A stretch of 64,000 bases of DNA from Ideonella sp. (GTDB lineage Bacteria; Pseudomonadota; Gammaproteobacteria; Burkholderiales; Burkholderiaceae_C): positions 1 to 64,000 of the forward strand of contig NZ_JADJDO010000003.1 of the NCBI RefSeq assembly GCF_016702655.1, read 5' to 3'. The stretch's first letter is position 1. Each line of letters begins with the position of its first letter. The notes beneath the pieces are model-generated. The model saw only the letters and a program-made list of their open reading frames with translations. It had not been told where the DNA came from and did not search any database. The position numbers and the translations under genes were made by a program. Below, in pieces: positions 50,874-60,401 of this stretch.

Positions 50874-51710
50874 CTACTTGGCGGCTATGAAAACAAATAT
50901 ACCGGCAAGATCTCCACCGAGTATTCCATGGTGTTGCGAGCTGATGTAGAGAAAATATGCATCCGCAAACCCTTCGGAACGTGCCGTCTCGATCACAGAC
51001 CAGCCTGGAATCTGAAACACCAGCGACCCCTCGGCTGGTCGCATTGGATTTCCGTGATATTCCGGCTCCATGATATTCACGACTTGGCCGTGCTCAAGGG
51101 TGGCCTTCTGAATGGTTTGATCGGAGTTGAAGGCGAACGGAAAAGTGGCGACCAGAACGCCACCCGGCAAGAGTATGCGCGCGCACTCCCGCAACGAGGC
51201 GCGGAGATCGGGGACGTGCTCCAGGACGTCGTTCGAGAGCACGTAATCGAAGCAGCCCGCTGGGAACGTGAGTGCCTGAAGATTCTGATGAACGATCGGG
51301 AAGATGGCCTCTTGTTCGGCGATGCTGGGTGCGTACTCGGAGCCGAGGAATCTCGGAAAGAGACCGCGGAAGAAGAGCGCAAAGTCGGTCAGAGCCTCCG
51401 TGGCGTAGATGCGGGAGCGACGATCGAGTTTGCGGGCCTGATCCTCGGCAAGGTGGGTGAGTGCCAGGCACACCGCGCGCTGTCGGGAGATGAGCTTCCC
51501 CGCCCGCAGCGACTCGCGATGATTGTTGCCGCGTGATGAGATGTCGCCGCACGTGTATCGTGCATGGGTGAGCGGTTCCACGAGCCCGGAAGCCCGGACA
51601 CTCGCAGCCATGGCTTCGATCACCGCGGGGTTGCGTTGACCGGGGGCGCCGGCGAGCCACTGATGCCAGTCGCTGAGCGAGTCGAAACGCTGGACGAGTT
51701 CGGATTTCAT
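50874..51710 (-). CDS. Class I SAM-dependent methyltransferase
   Basis: 278 residues. The N-terminal quarter (EPLTHARYTCGDISSRGNNH, RESLRAGKLISRQRAVCLAL) matches a pattern often seen before a methyltransferase domain in polysaccharide clusters. The core has VHQNLQALTFPAGCFDYVLS, NDVLEHVPDLRASLRECARI and LLPGGVLVATFPFAFNSDQT, i.e. motifs II-III of Methyltransf_11; the glycine-rich motif I is degenerate (RIYATEALTDFALFFRGLFP), so SAM binding may be unusual. Lower GC than most genes here, like the adjacent sulfotransferase. Likely methylates the glycan or a precursor; not proven. Confidence 0.65.
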   Translation of the reverse strand: MKSELVQRFDSLSDWHQWLAGAPGQRNPAVIEAMAASVRASGLVEPLTHARYTCGDISSRGNNHRESLRAGKLISRQRAVCLALTHLAEDQARKLDRRSRIYATEALTDFALFFRGLFPRFLGSEYAPSIAEQEAIFPIVHQNLQALTFPAGCFDYVLSNDVLEHVPDLRASLRECARILLPGGVLVATFPFAFNSDQTIQKATLEHGQVVNIMEPEYHGNPMRPAEGSLVFQIPGWSVIETARSEGFADAYFLYISSQHHGILGGDLAGIFVFIAAK

Positions 51711-51825
51711 AGTTCAGCGCCCTGGTCGCTGCAACGCGACCGTCTGGTCGCGTGGGTTATCCGGTCCGCGAGGGCGCAAGCACGGCATGACGGGTCGTGG
51801 CAGCTTGCAGCAGACCTGGCGCCGA

Positions 51826-54810
51826 TCAGTGCGGTCTCGCCCGCGCGGCGAGGCAATCCGGGTCGGGTGTGGCAAAGATCTCGACCACCTCGAGCGCCGC
51901 CTGCATCAGCTCGAGCCCGCGCGCAAGCCCGAACTCGCGCTCGGTGAAAGTCCATGCCGCGGCCTGTTGCGCGCGCCAGGCGTCGCCATCCTCGTAAAGC
52001 CTGGCGATCGCGTCGACCCACTCTCGCGGTGTCGAAGCGACCTGGGCCTCCAGCCCCGCGCGGATGCCCGTGCCTTCGGCCGCCACGGGGGAGAGCACGC
52101 ACGGCACGCCGTGCGCCATCGCGCCGATCACCTTGCCCTTGATGCCGGCACCGCTGAGCAGCGGCGCCACGAAAACCCGGCAGCCGTCGTAGACGGCGTC
52201 GACCGTCGGCACCCAGCCCGGCGTGGCCACGTCTTCCTCGTCTTCGAACAGCTCGCGCAGCTTCTCGGGCATGTTGCTGCCATACAGCCGCAGTTCGACG
52301 CCTGGCAGGCGTTGGCGCAGCAGCGGCATCACTTCGCGCACGAAGAACTCGGCCGCCTCGACGTTCGGGTGGTGCGCATAACCACCCAGGAAGGCGATGC
52401 CCCTGCGGGCCTCGGCCGGGGGCACTTCGGTCGTCGTGGCAACGATCCAGGGGCACTTGGCGACGCGCGTCGAGTCGAGGTTATGCGACAGGATCACCGC
52501 GTGCTCGATCTCGTTGTACGACAGCACCAAGTCCACCTTGCGCATCACGCCGAGTTCGGCATCGCGGGTCTGCAGTGCATGCCCCAGGCGCTCCTTGTTG
52601 CGCGCCGCGATGGCGGAGCGGATTTCGCGCAAGAAGTGCAGGTCGGCGTTGTTGAACAGGACCTTTGCCTGCGGCGCATGGCGGCGGATCGCGTCCACAT
52701 AGCGTTCGGCAACCGAATAGCGCGTGATGTAGACAAAGTCGAATTCAGCACCGCGCTTCTCGATCACTTCGCTCACCGAGAGCACGAACGGCGCATACAG
52801 GCACTCGATGCCAGATCGCTGCAGGGCCTCGGTGTAGCCGCTGAGCCAGGCCACGTTCTCCGGCACGAAGGTCAGCTTGCATCCCAGGGACTGCAGCAGC
52901 CGCATCTCCTGGATCGCGGCATAACTGCCGGCGTCGTTGTCGGGGCGCGGCGTGCCGGCATCGATCACGAGCACGCGAAAGCGCACGTTGCGGTCCTTGG
53001 CCAGGTCCACGTCCTTGCCCACCGCGCCGTTGCCGCGAAAGGCCGCCGCCCAGCGGTTCTTGAACTTGGGCTTGTTGATCTGCTGGAAGCGCTTGGTGCC
53101 CGAGGCGACGCTCGTGCCGCTGCTGATGCCCTCGAAGTGGATCACCTGCGCGAGCGGCGCGTAGACGGTCTTTAGTCCACGGTCGCGGACGCGGAAGGCG
53201 AGATCGGTGTCCTCAAAATAGGCCGGCGCGAAATGCTCGTCAAAGCCACCGAGCTCCTGCCAGAGCGCGGTGGGCAGCATGATGCAGGCGCCCGAGATGT
53301 AGTCGACCTGGCGCGTGTAGTTGTACTTGGGGTCGCGCGGGTTGCCGTTGCGGCCGTAGTTCCAGGGGTCGCCGCTGCCCCAGACGATGCCGCCCGCCTC
53401 CTGCAAGCTACCGTTCGGGTAGAGCAGCTTGGCGCCGGCCATGCCGACGCCTTCGAAGTGCTCGAACACGTGCACCAGTTCGTCGAGCCAGCCCGGGGTG
53501 ACCTCGGTGTCGTTGTTGAGCATCGCGATGTAGCGGCCGTTTGCGAGCTTCGCCCCGGCGTTACAGGCGCGCACGAAGCCCTGCGCCGCCTCATGTCGCG
53601 CAACGCGGATGCCGCTCACCCGTTCCTCGATCTCGATCGTCTCGTCGCTCGAGCCGTCATCGATGACGATGACTTCGAAGCTCGCCCGGTTGGGGGCGAG
53701 CAGCAACGAGGCCAGGCAGTGGTAGGTGACGGCGAACTTGTTGTGCACCGGGATCACGATCGACACGTCGGGCGCATCCTGCGTCGGGAACGCGAGTGGC
53801 GGCCGGTCGCGCGCACTGTCGTTCGCATCTTCGTCAGCCGTGAAGCCGAGTACGACCTGTTCGTGCACCGTGTCGAGGGCCAGCAGCCGCTCGGCTGTGC
53901 GCGCCTGCGCGCCCTCTTGGCCCGCGCGGAGGCTGGCGGCGATTGCTGCGACGCCTTGCCGGAGCGACTCGTAGTGCAACGCAGCACCCTGCAACAGCGC
54001 AGCGTTCACGTATCCGCCACTGTAGCGGCGCAACGCGTCGTCGGGTGTGAGCAACGGCGACGTGATGAGCGCCGTTTCACCGATCAGGCCCGGCGGGCTG
54101 GTGCTGCGTACCGCAATGACGTGCGGCCGCCCGTCCAGCGCTGCATTGGGCAATCGCAGCGCGTAGCGCATCCCCTGCGCGCCGGGTTGGTCGGCTGCGC
54201 CTATGGCCACTGCAGTGCCGTCGACGCGCAGCTCGACCGGGAGCGGTTTGCCCGGTGCAACGTCCTCCGCGGCCCAGCCGGTCACGAAGGCGCCGTCGAC
54301 CCTTTCGATCGCGCCGTGTACGGCGCGCGGCAGCTTGAACTCGCGTTCGCCGGGCTCGATCGTTCTGCCATCGGGCCCGGCCTGGACGCGGATGCGATGG
54401 CTGCGGCCGTCGAGCAGTTCCGGCGGCAACGCGATCTGAAAGCCGTGGTGGCCGGTACCGATGCCGGCCTCGAGCACGTCGGCGCGGAAGCGGTTCGCTG
54501 GACCGCAGGCCACCGTGCGATCGTCGACGATCAGCACCACCTCGCCGTCGGCGCCGACGTTCGCCCACCCGACCGCGTCCATCCCGACCAAGCCCTCGAA
54601 AAAGCCCGTGCTGGCAGTTGCGGCGTCTTTCTCGCTCGTCGGAGCCGCTGAGGTGCCTCCAGCGGTGGAATGGGGGGTCGCCGCACCTGCTTGCGTCATC
54701 AGGCCTGTCGCTGGGTCGGCGTCGGCCGCCTGCGCGACTGTCGAGTCATCTTCGCGCGCACTTGCGCCTGCAGCAAAGTCGTCGGTGGTTCGTGCGCGAT
54801 CGTGGCTCAT
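51826..54810 (-). CDS. Multidomain glycosyltransferase (GT2 + GT4), 994 residues
   Basis: Residues 1-65 are low-complexity. About 70-255 hold two beta-rich repeats (VGWANVGADGEVVLIVDDRT, VTGWAAEDVAPGKPLPVELR) like those of the protein at 10779-13865. The GT2 domain is at about 348-580: DVSIVIPVHNKFAVTYHCLA, FEVIVIDDGSSDETIEIEER, GRYIAMLNNDTEVTPGWLDE (DXD-like N-D-T-E), ISGACIMLPTALWQELGGFD and FEDTDLAFRVRDRGLKTVYA. A GT4-like domain follows from about 630: RVLVIDAGTPRPDNDAGSYA, DFVYITRYSVAERYVDAIRR, GIAFLGGYAHHPNVEAAEFF and VFVAPLLSGAGIKGKVIGAM. Cytoplasmic. A likely two-step polymer-building transferase; sugars unknown. Confidence 0.85.
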   Translation of the reverse strand: MSHDRARTTDDFAAGASAREDDSTVAQAADADPATGLMTQAGAATPHSTAGGTSAAPTSEKDAATASTGFFEGLVGMDAVGWANVGADGEVVLIVDDRTVACGPANRFRADVLEAGIGTGHHGFQIALPPELLDGRSHRIRVQAGPDGRTIEPGEREFKLPRAVHGAIERVDGAFVTGWAAEDVAPGKPLPVELRVDGTAVAIGAADQPGAQGMRYALRLPNAALDGRPHVIAVRSTSPPGLIGETALITSPLLTPDDALRRYSGGYVNAALLQGAALHYESLRQGVAAIAASLRAGQEGAQARTAERLLALDTVHEQVVLGFTADEDANDSARDRPPLAFPTQDAPDVSIVIPVHNKFAVTYHCLASLLLAPNRASFEVIVIDDGSSDETIEIEERVSGIRVARHEAAQGFVRACNAGAKLANGRYIAMLNNDTEVTPGWLDELVHVFEHFEGVGMAGAKLLYPNGSLQEAGGIVWGSGDPWNYGRNGNPRDPKYNYTRQVDYISGACIMLPTALWQELGGFDEHFAPAYFEDTDLAFRVRDRGLKTVYAPLAQVIHFEGISSGTSVASGTKRFQQINKPKFKNRWAAAFRGNGAVGKDVDLAKDRNVRFRVLVIDAGTPRPDNDAGSYAAIQEMRLLQSLGCKLTFVPENVAWLSGYTEALQRSGIECLYAPFVLSVSEVIEKRGAEFDFVYITRYSVAERYVDAIRRHAPQAKVLFNNADLHFLREIRSAIAARNKERLGHALQTRDAELGVMRKVDLVLSYNEIEHAVILSHNLDSTRVAKCPWIVATTTEVPPAEARRGIAFLGGYAHHPNVEAAEFFVREVMPLLRQRLPGVELRLYGSNMPEKLRELFEDEEDVATPGWVPTVDAVYDGCRVFVAPLLSGAGIKGKVIGAMAHGVPCVLSPVAAEGTGIRAGLEAQVASTPREWVDAIARLYEDGDAWRAQQAAAWTFTEREFGLARGLELMQAALEVVEIFATPDPDCLAARARPH

Positions 54811-54822
54811 CGGAGAATCGAT

Positions 54823-57510
54823 TCAGTGAAGAGTGGGGGGCTGGGGCTGCATGTGCTGCGCGCCAGCGCGCGCGTGGTCGCGCGCCATCGGGTGGTCCGT
54901 GATCGTCAGCAGCCTGCGCACGAGCCTCTCGGGGTGATCGATCAGGGCCAGCGGCAGCACGCGGCTCGGTGGCGGGGCCAGCGAACGCACACGCCGCGCC
55001 TGGGCGCCGATGTCGAACACCACGACCGGGCGCCCGCTGCGCAGGGCGGCCGAGAGCGTGTAGCAATACGTCTCGGGGCAGGTCGAGGGCAGGAACACCA
55101 GATCGGGGTCATTGTCCGCGATCAGGGCAAGGACCTCGGCGTCGTCGTAGCGCCCGAGCAAGTGCACGCCGGCCTCGGTGAGCCGGGCGTCGTTCATCGA
55201 GTAGCCGAGCAACGAGAATTCGACCGGCAACGACAAGCGCCGGGCCGCGCGCGCGGCCTGCAGGACGACATCGAAGCCCTTCACGAGGCCGATTGCCCCC
55301 AGAACCATCACCCTTGCAGGCTTGCCGGCTTCGCGCTCTGGCGCGCGCCGTGGTGCGACCACGCTCAGCTCCTGGTCATGCGGGCGAACCTGAGGCGCCA
55401 CTCCAGGCAGGTAGCGTTTGAGCCGCAACGCGACATCCTCGTCCGGAACGCGCACGGCATCCGCGCGCGCAAGCAAGCCGAGTTGCTGCCGGCGCCAGCT
55501 CGCGATGTCGCCACTCGTCGCGCGCAGCCCGTCGGTGGCCAGGCAGGCGTTGCAGCCGGCGGCGTCGGGCTCGCCGCAGTAGCGGCCGTCGGGGCGGGCG
55601 AGGTTGATGCGCGGGCAGATCGCACGGTAGTCGTGCAGCGTCGCGTGCAGTTCGATGCCGAGCGTGTCGCGCGTCTCGAGCAGGAGTTCCGGCACGGTGT
55701 CGGGGAAGTCCACCGTCTGGTGCAGCTCGATGCTCGTGATGCCGAGCGTGCGCAGTGCGTCGACGAAGAACTCGCGCTGCCCGACCGGGATGGCTGTGGC
55801 CGCGTGCAGCCCGATCAAGCGCGGATGATTCAGCGAGACTGCACCCGGGCGCTTGGACGGGCGCATCTCGAACACGCCCCAGCCGCGCGCCTGCAGGCTG
55901 CTCGCCTGCTCCATCAGGTGGCGTTCGGTGCCGCCGCCGCGGTCGTGGCAGACGAGCAGGGCATTGCGCTCGCGCCGGTGCTGCGCGAGGCGCGCCAGGT
56001 CGAGCCGGGCGCGTGCCTCCCACAGCGGGTCGGCGGCGATGTGGGCCCGGACCTGCGCCTGGTAGGTCGGGTGCAGGCGGTCCATCGTGCGCAGCGCCGC
56101 AGCGCCGCGCGCCGCCGTCTCGTCGCCGAAGGAGATGCCGCCGTGATGGCGCACGAAGACATCGGCCGCGATGGCGTTGACCCAGCCCGCCTTCAGCGCG
56201 CGCTGGCACCAGTCGTTCTCCTCGCCGTAGCCGCGCCCGAAGTTCTTCTCGTCGAGGAGGCCGATTGCGTCCAGGCAGGCGCGGCGCATGAACATGCAGA
56301 AACCCACGCCGGTCGGCGCCTCGGCCAGGCGCCCGGCGTTCACGCGCGCGGCCAGGCGGTCGAGCTCGGCGTCGTCGATTTCGAGCCGGAGCCAGTTGTC
56401 GTGCAGCGGCTCGGGGTAGCTGCAGATGGTCGCGTTGTTCGACAGCGGCGTGATGCTCGCGAGCTTTGCGTTGCCGGCCGCCATGGCGAGCAGGCGGTCG
56501 AGCCAGTCGTTGTGGACCTCGGTGTCGGCGTTGAGGATCACGACCTCGCGCTGCGGGTGCAGGCGCAGGCCGGTGTTGACGGTGGCGACGAAGCCCTGGT
56601 TCGCGGCATTGCGGCGCAGCGTGAACAGGCCCTGCGTCGCGAGCTCGTCGAGCAGCGCCGAGAGCACCGGGTCGGGGCCGGCGTCGTCGATCACGACGAG
56701 CTCGAAGGGTGTGGCCACCGGCGCGTCGAGCACGCTCCACAGGCAGCGCAGCGTCTCGCCGGTGCCCGAATAAACGGGCACGATCACGTCGACCCGCGGC
56801 GCGTCTGCGCCGCTGCGCGCGGTCTTGCCGGCCCAGATCGCCACGTCGAGCAGGGGCGCGTTGCGTGCATCGCCGTTGGCGCGCGCGGCGGCGTCGGGGA
56901 TCTGCTGCAGACGCGAACGGCCGAGCTCCTGCAGCAGGTGCACGAGCGGGTTGGTCTTCGAGACGCGCAGACCGGGCTGGTCGCGCAGCACGAGGCGCAG
57001 GTCCAGGCCGGGCAGCGGGTTGCGCCCCTCGCGCCAGCCGTAGCGGGCAAAGTGCTTCAATGGATCGACGCCTGCCGCCGCCACGTCGCCGTTGCTGCGC
57101 AGGTAGTAGCCGACGTCGAACCAGGGGCTCGGCGAGATCGCGCGAAAGCGCCCCCACAAGCCGTAGTGCAGCAGCGTGTTGAGCCTGCGGCCAGGCACCC
57201 GCGCGTCGATCTGTGACCGGTAATGCTGCGGATCGATGAGCGGCGACGGCCGCCGCCCGGCTGCCTCGCCCTGCAACACATAGTCGCGCAGCGCGATCGC
57301 GGGGTGCGGCGCCGCGCACTGATCGAGGTAGTAGGCGCGGTCGAACAGGTTCAGGCGCTTGGTGGCGGCGATCTCCAGGCGCAGCGCCAGCCGCGGCAGG
57401 CCGGTCGCCGCGGGAGCCCCGGCCATCGCGGCAAGGGTGCGCAGCAGCCATCCTGCCGACCACGAACGACCGAGCAGGTGCCGGGTGAGTCGCTTCGCGC
57501 GCGCTCGCAT
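54823..57510 (-). CDS. Multidomain glycosyltransferase (GT2 + GT4), 895 residues
   Basis: The N-terminal 200 residues include FDVGYYLRSNGDVAAAGVDP and LKHFARYGWREGRNPLPGLD, a segment common in large bacterial glycosyltransferases. GT2 domain at about 240-500: VDVIVPVYSGTGETLRCLWS, FELVVIDDAGPDPVLSALLD, NQGFVATVNTGLRLHPQREV, VILNADTEVHNDWLDRLLA and FGRGYGEENDWCQRALKAGW. GT4-like domain at about 520-880: ALLVCHDRGGGTERHLMEQA, ATLHDYRAICPRINLARPDG, VMVLGAIGLVKGFDVVLQAA, PSTCPETYCYTLSAALRSGR. The blocks HDYxxICPRI and YCGEPDxxxC are shared with the protein at 10779-13865, which marks them as paralogues. Twelve bases separate it from the gene at 51826-54810; same operon as kpsMTED. Confidence 0.85.
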   Translation of the reverse strand: MRARAKRLTRHLLGRSWSAGWLLRTLAAMAGAPAATGLPRLALRLEIAATKRLNLFDRAYYLDQCAAPHPAIALRDYVLQGEAAGRRPSPLIDPQHYRSQIDARVPGRRLNTLLHYGLWGRFRAISPSPWFDVGYYLRSNGDVAAAGVDPLKHFARYGWREGRNPLPGLDLRLVLRDQPGLRVSKTNPLVHLLQELGRSRLQQIPDAAARANGDARNAPLLDVAIWAGKTARSGADAPRVDVIVPVYSGTGETLRCLWSVLDAPVATPFELVVIDDAGPDPVLSALLDELATQGLFTLRRNAANQGFVATVNTGLRLHPQREVVILNADTEVHNDWLDRLLAMAAGNAKLASITPLSNNATICSYPEPLHDNWLRLEIDDAELDRLAARVNAGRLAEAPTGVGFCMFMRRACLDAIGLLDEKNFGRGYGEENDWCQRALKAGWVNAIAADVFVRHHGGISFGDETAARGAAALRTMDRLHPTYQAQVRAHIAADPLWEARARLDLARLAQHRRERNALLVCHDRGGGTERHLMEQASSLQARGWGVFEMRPSKRPGAVSLNHPRLIGLHAATAIPVGQREFFVDALRTLGITSIELHQTVDFPDTVPELLLETRDTLGIELHATLHDYRAICPRINLARPDGRYCGEPDAAGCNACLATDGLRATSGDIASWRRQQLGLLARADAVRVPDEDVALRLKRYLPGVAPQVRPHDQELSVVAPRRAPEREAGKPARVMVLGAIGLVKGFDVVLQAARAARRLSLPVEFSLLGYSMNDARLTEAGVHLLGRYDDAEVLALIADNDPDLVFLPSTCPETYCYTLSAALRSGRPVVVFDIGAQARRVRSLAPPPSRVLPLALIDHPERLVRRLLTITDHPMARDHARAGAQHMQPQPPTLH

Positions 57511-57517
57511 CGACGCG

Positions 57518-59284
57518 TCAGAGCCCGTTGAAGAGAATCTTCGCCGTGTAGGCGAGCTGAAACAGAATGGTCGTGATCGCGCGCGTGATCTCGATGCTCT
57601 TGCTCGTGATCTTGGGCAGCACCATGACCTCGTCGCCGGCCAGCACCGGCGCGTCGGGCGAATCGGCGACGCTGCCGTCCTGGTGCAGGACGACGACGCG
57701 GTCCTCGTTGGCGAGCTGGGTGAAGCCGCCGGCGCGCGCGATGTAGGACATCGCCGTCGTGCCCGGCTCCCAGACGAGCGCGCTCTGGAACACGACCTCG
57801 CCGCTGACGAGCACGGTGTTGCTGCGGTTGGGCAGGTTCAGGATGTCGCCGTCCTCGAGGATGGTCTGGCCGGCCTGCGCGGCCGGCAGCAACACGACCT
57901 GGCCCTTGGGTTGCACCGCCTTGGCGCGCTCGATGAAGGTCAGCATCAGCGCCGACTCGCGCTGGCGCAGCGCGGCCTCTTCGCTCGTCGCCGAGCGCGC
58001 GGTGAGGGCGTAGGTCTCGAGGCTGCGCAGCGCGATCTCGATGAGCTCCTTCTGCCGTGTCGCGATCGAGCGCCGGAACAGTTGCACGGCCTCGATGTTG
58101 GCCTGCGGCGCGGGCTTGATGCGCGCCAGCGCGTCCTCGAGCTTGGCGCCGAAGGGCAGCACGAGCACCTGCTGGCCGAGCTGGGCGCCCTCGACGCGCA
58201 CGAGGATGGTGCCGGGGTACTTGTCGGCCGTCAGCGTGACCTCGTCGCCGTCCTCGATCGTGACCTGGCCCGCATTGGCGAGCGGGTGGTACTCGGCGCG
58301 ACGGTCGGGGCCGATCTGGCGCACGATGCTCATGAAGGTCGCGCTCGGCTTGGGCCGGGCCACGGCCAGCAGTTCGGCACCGCTGACGGCGGGCTTCTTG
58401 AACTCGAAGATGTAGGGGTTGTGCACCTCGCCGCCGATCTGCACCGTGTGCCGGCGTGGCTGGGCCACGACGGTGTCGCCCTCCTGCAGCTGCATCGGCT
58501 CGATCTTGCCTTCGAGCAGGAAGCGGTACAGGTTGATGGCGGCGATCGTCCTGCCGCCGCGCAGCACCTCGACTTCGAGGTAGCTGCCTCGGGCCGGGTC
58601 GATGCCGCCGGCGCGGTCGAGGTAGTACAGGATCGAATCCGACGACAGGCCGGCGTACAGGCCGGGTGCCTTGACGAAGCCGGTCACGTAGATCTTGACC
58701 GGCTGCGCGCTCTCGAGCGTCGCGTAGACGCCCACGTTGGAGCGGAAGACGCGCTTGATCTGCGCCGCGACCTCGCGGTTCAGGTCGGCGTTCCTCACGC
58801 CGCGCACCGCGACCGGGCCGACGTTCGGGATGAAGATGTTGCCGTGCACGTCGACGACCTGAGGCGCCTCGAAATTGAACGCGCCCCACATGCGCACGAG
58901 CAGGCGGTCGCCGGTGGCGATGACGTAGTCCGGGTTGAAGCCCGAAAACGGCACCATGCCGAAGCGGCCAGCGAAGAGCTGCGAGCCGAAGACGATCGGC
59001 CGGGCGGATAGCGCCGGATCGGGTGGCAGCGGCAAGTGCGCGATGTTGACCGTTGCCGGCTTCTCTGCGGCCGGCGCCGAGGCAGCTGCGGCCGCGGCGG
59101 CGGGTTGCGGGGACTGGGATGGCTCGCCGATGCTAGAGAAACTGCGCGTCCAGGGGCTCAGCGCATCGCTCTGCGCCAACGCGGGCGAGAGCGCTGCGCC
59201 CAGCATCAACGCGGCCAGGCCGGCGCGCAGGCGTGTTTTCAGGGAGCGCAAGGCAGGGAGTCGTGCACAGGCAAGCCGGATCAT
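57518..59284 (-). CDS. kpsD: KpsD/Wza-like polysaccharide export protein with SLBB domains
   Basis: 588 residues with a signal peptide (LRAGLAALMLGAALSPALAQ, cleaved near residue 38). The Poly_export segment is FNPDYVIATGDRLLVRMWGA followed by FNFEAPQVVDVHGNIFIPNV and GPVAVRGVRNADLNREVAAQ. SLBB-type repeats follow: VKIYVTGFVKAPGLYAGLSS, HTVQIGGEVHNPYIFEFKKP, and NTVLVSGEVVFQSALVWEPG. The length fits KpsD (about 560). It would form the periplasmic/outer-membrane conduit for the capsule. No lipobox cysteine is seen near the cleavage site, again like KpsD rather than Wza. Next to kpsE, same operon. Confidence 0.85.
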   Translation of the reverse strand: MIRLACARLPALRSLKTRLRAGLAALMLGAALSPALAQSDALSPWTRSFSSIGEPSQSPQPAAAAAAASAPAAEKPATVNIAHLPLPPDPALSARPIVFGSQLFAGRFGMVPFSGFNPDYVIATGDRLLVRMWGAFNFEAPQVVDVHGNIFIPNVGPVAVRGVRNADLNREVAAQIKRVFRSNVGVYATLESAQPVKIYVTGFVKAPGLYAGLSSDSILYYLDRAGGIDPARGSYLEVEVLRGGRTIAAINLYRFLLEGKIEPMQLQEGDTVVAQPRRHTVQIGGEVHNPYIFEFKKPAVSGAELLAVARPKPSATFMSIVRQIGPDRRAEYHPLANAGQVTIEDGDEVTLTADKYPGTILVRVEGAQLGQQVLVLPFGAKLEDALARIKPAPQANIEAVQLFRRSIATRQKELIEIALRSLETYALTARSATSEEAALRQRESALMLTFIERAKAVQPKGQVVLLPAAQAGQTILEDGDILNLPNRSNTVLVSGEVVFQSALVWEPGTTAMSYIARAGGFTQLANEDRVVVLHQDGSVADSPDAPVLAGDEVMVLPKITSKSIEITRAITTILFQLAYTAKILFNGL

Positions 59285-59288
59285 CGAA

Positions 59289-60401
59289 TCAGTCCTGGTG
59301 TTCCTGGATGGTTGCGAGCACGAGCCGCACCACGGCCAGGAGCAGGAGGCTGCCCACGAGCAGCGTCAACAAGTTGTACCAACGCCGAGGATACTCGGCT
59401 TTTTCAGGTGTCGAGGGGGGCTCGATGACGACCAGGCTCTTCAACTTGCGCGTCGACTCGATGCGCGACGCCTCGACCGCCGAGAGCGCGATCTTGTAGG
59501 CGTCCAACGCCACTTCTGCCTGCAGCTCGAGGCCCTTGAACTCGAGGGCGAGTTCGTTGAGCCGTTCGCTGCGCTTGTCGCCATCGCCCGAGGTCGAACG
59601 CCGGCGCTCGACGCCGAGCTGCTCCTGCAGCGACTTCAGCTGCGCGCGCAGCAGCGTGACCTGTGGCGCGTCTTCGTTGAGGAAGCTGCGCAGGCTGCGC
59701 AGCTCGGCCTCGGCCTTGGTGATCTGCGCCTGCAGCTCGGCGGTCACGGCGCCGCTGGCCTGGGCCTGCGCCGTCGGGTCGAGGAACCGGTGCTTGTTCT
59801 GGAAGGTCAGCACCTCGGCCTTGGCCTTCTGCACGCGCTCGCCGGCGCGCGTGAGCTCGCCCTCGGCGAAGCGCAGGTTCTCGCGTGCGATGCGGTGCGA
59901 GTATTCGTTGACGAAGCGCTCGGCCTCCTCGAGGATGGTGCTGTTCAGGCGGAAGGCGAAATCGGGGTCGAAGCCCTCGGCGTGGATGAGCAGCGCCGAG
60001 GAGTTCTCGTCCACGGTGACGGTGACGCGCGAGCGGAAGTAGTCGAGGAAGTACTCCTGGCTCGCCCAGCTCCAGAGGCGAAACAGTGGGTCGCGCAGTT
60101 GAGCCTCGTAGTGCGCGCGCACGCCCAGGCGCTCGTCGAGCTTCTTGAGTAGCCCCAGCGACCCCATGTAGTCGCGCAGGAAGTAGGTGTCCTGGTTGCC
60201 GGGGCCGGAGACGCTGGACAGCAGCGATGCCATGCCGGCCAGCGCAGCGGTCTCCCCGCTGGAGGACCGCAGGCCGACCATCGACACGCTGACATAGCGG
60301 TCGGCGGCGAAGAGGCCGAGATACAGCACCGCCAGCGCCATCGGCACGCCGACGATGAGCAGCCTCAGGCGCCGGGGCGTCAGGGAAGTCAGGAGATTCA
60401 T
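59289..60401 (-). CDS. kpsE: KpsE-like capsule export inner-membrane/periplasmic protein
   Basis: 370 residues. MNLLTSLTPRRLRLLIVGVP begins before the first membrane helix (LIVGVPMALAVLYLGLFAAD, about 15-34), then YVSVSMVGLRSSSG, LRDYMGSLGLLKKLDERLGV, FLDYFRSRVTVTVDENSSAL and a long coiled coil (about 175-300), ending with a second helix WYNLLTLLVGSLLLLAVVRL. This topology is that of KpsE/BexC/CtrB polysaccharide co-polymerase proteins. The ATG at 60401 overlaps the TGA of kpsT (ATGA). It links the KpsMT transporter to KpsD. Confidence 0.9.
   Translation of the reverse strand: MNLLTSLTPRRLRLLIVGVPMALAVLYLGLFAADRYVSVSMVGLRSSSGETAALAGMASLLSSVSGPGNQDTYFLRDYMGSLGLLKKLDERLGVRAHYEAQLRDPLFRLWSWASQEYFLDYFRSRVTVTVDENSSALLIHAEGFDPDFAFRLNSTILEEAERFVNEYSHRIARENLRFAEGELTRAGERVQKAKAEVLTFQNKHRFLDPTAQAQASGAVTAELQAQITKAEAELRSLRSFLNEDAPQVTLLRAQLKSLQEQLGVERRRSTSGDGDKRSERLNELALEFKGLELQAEVALDAYKIALSAVEASRIESTRKLKSLVVIEPPSTPEKAEYPRRWYNLLTLLVGSLLLLAVVRLVLATIQEHQD

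Noticed and set aside
54670..57216. 848-residue plus-strand frame antisense to the 895-residue glycosyltransferase gene
   Set aside because: Same kind of antisense shadow; GT2 and GT4 motifs are on the minus strand.
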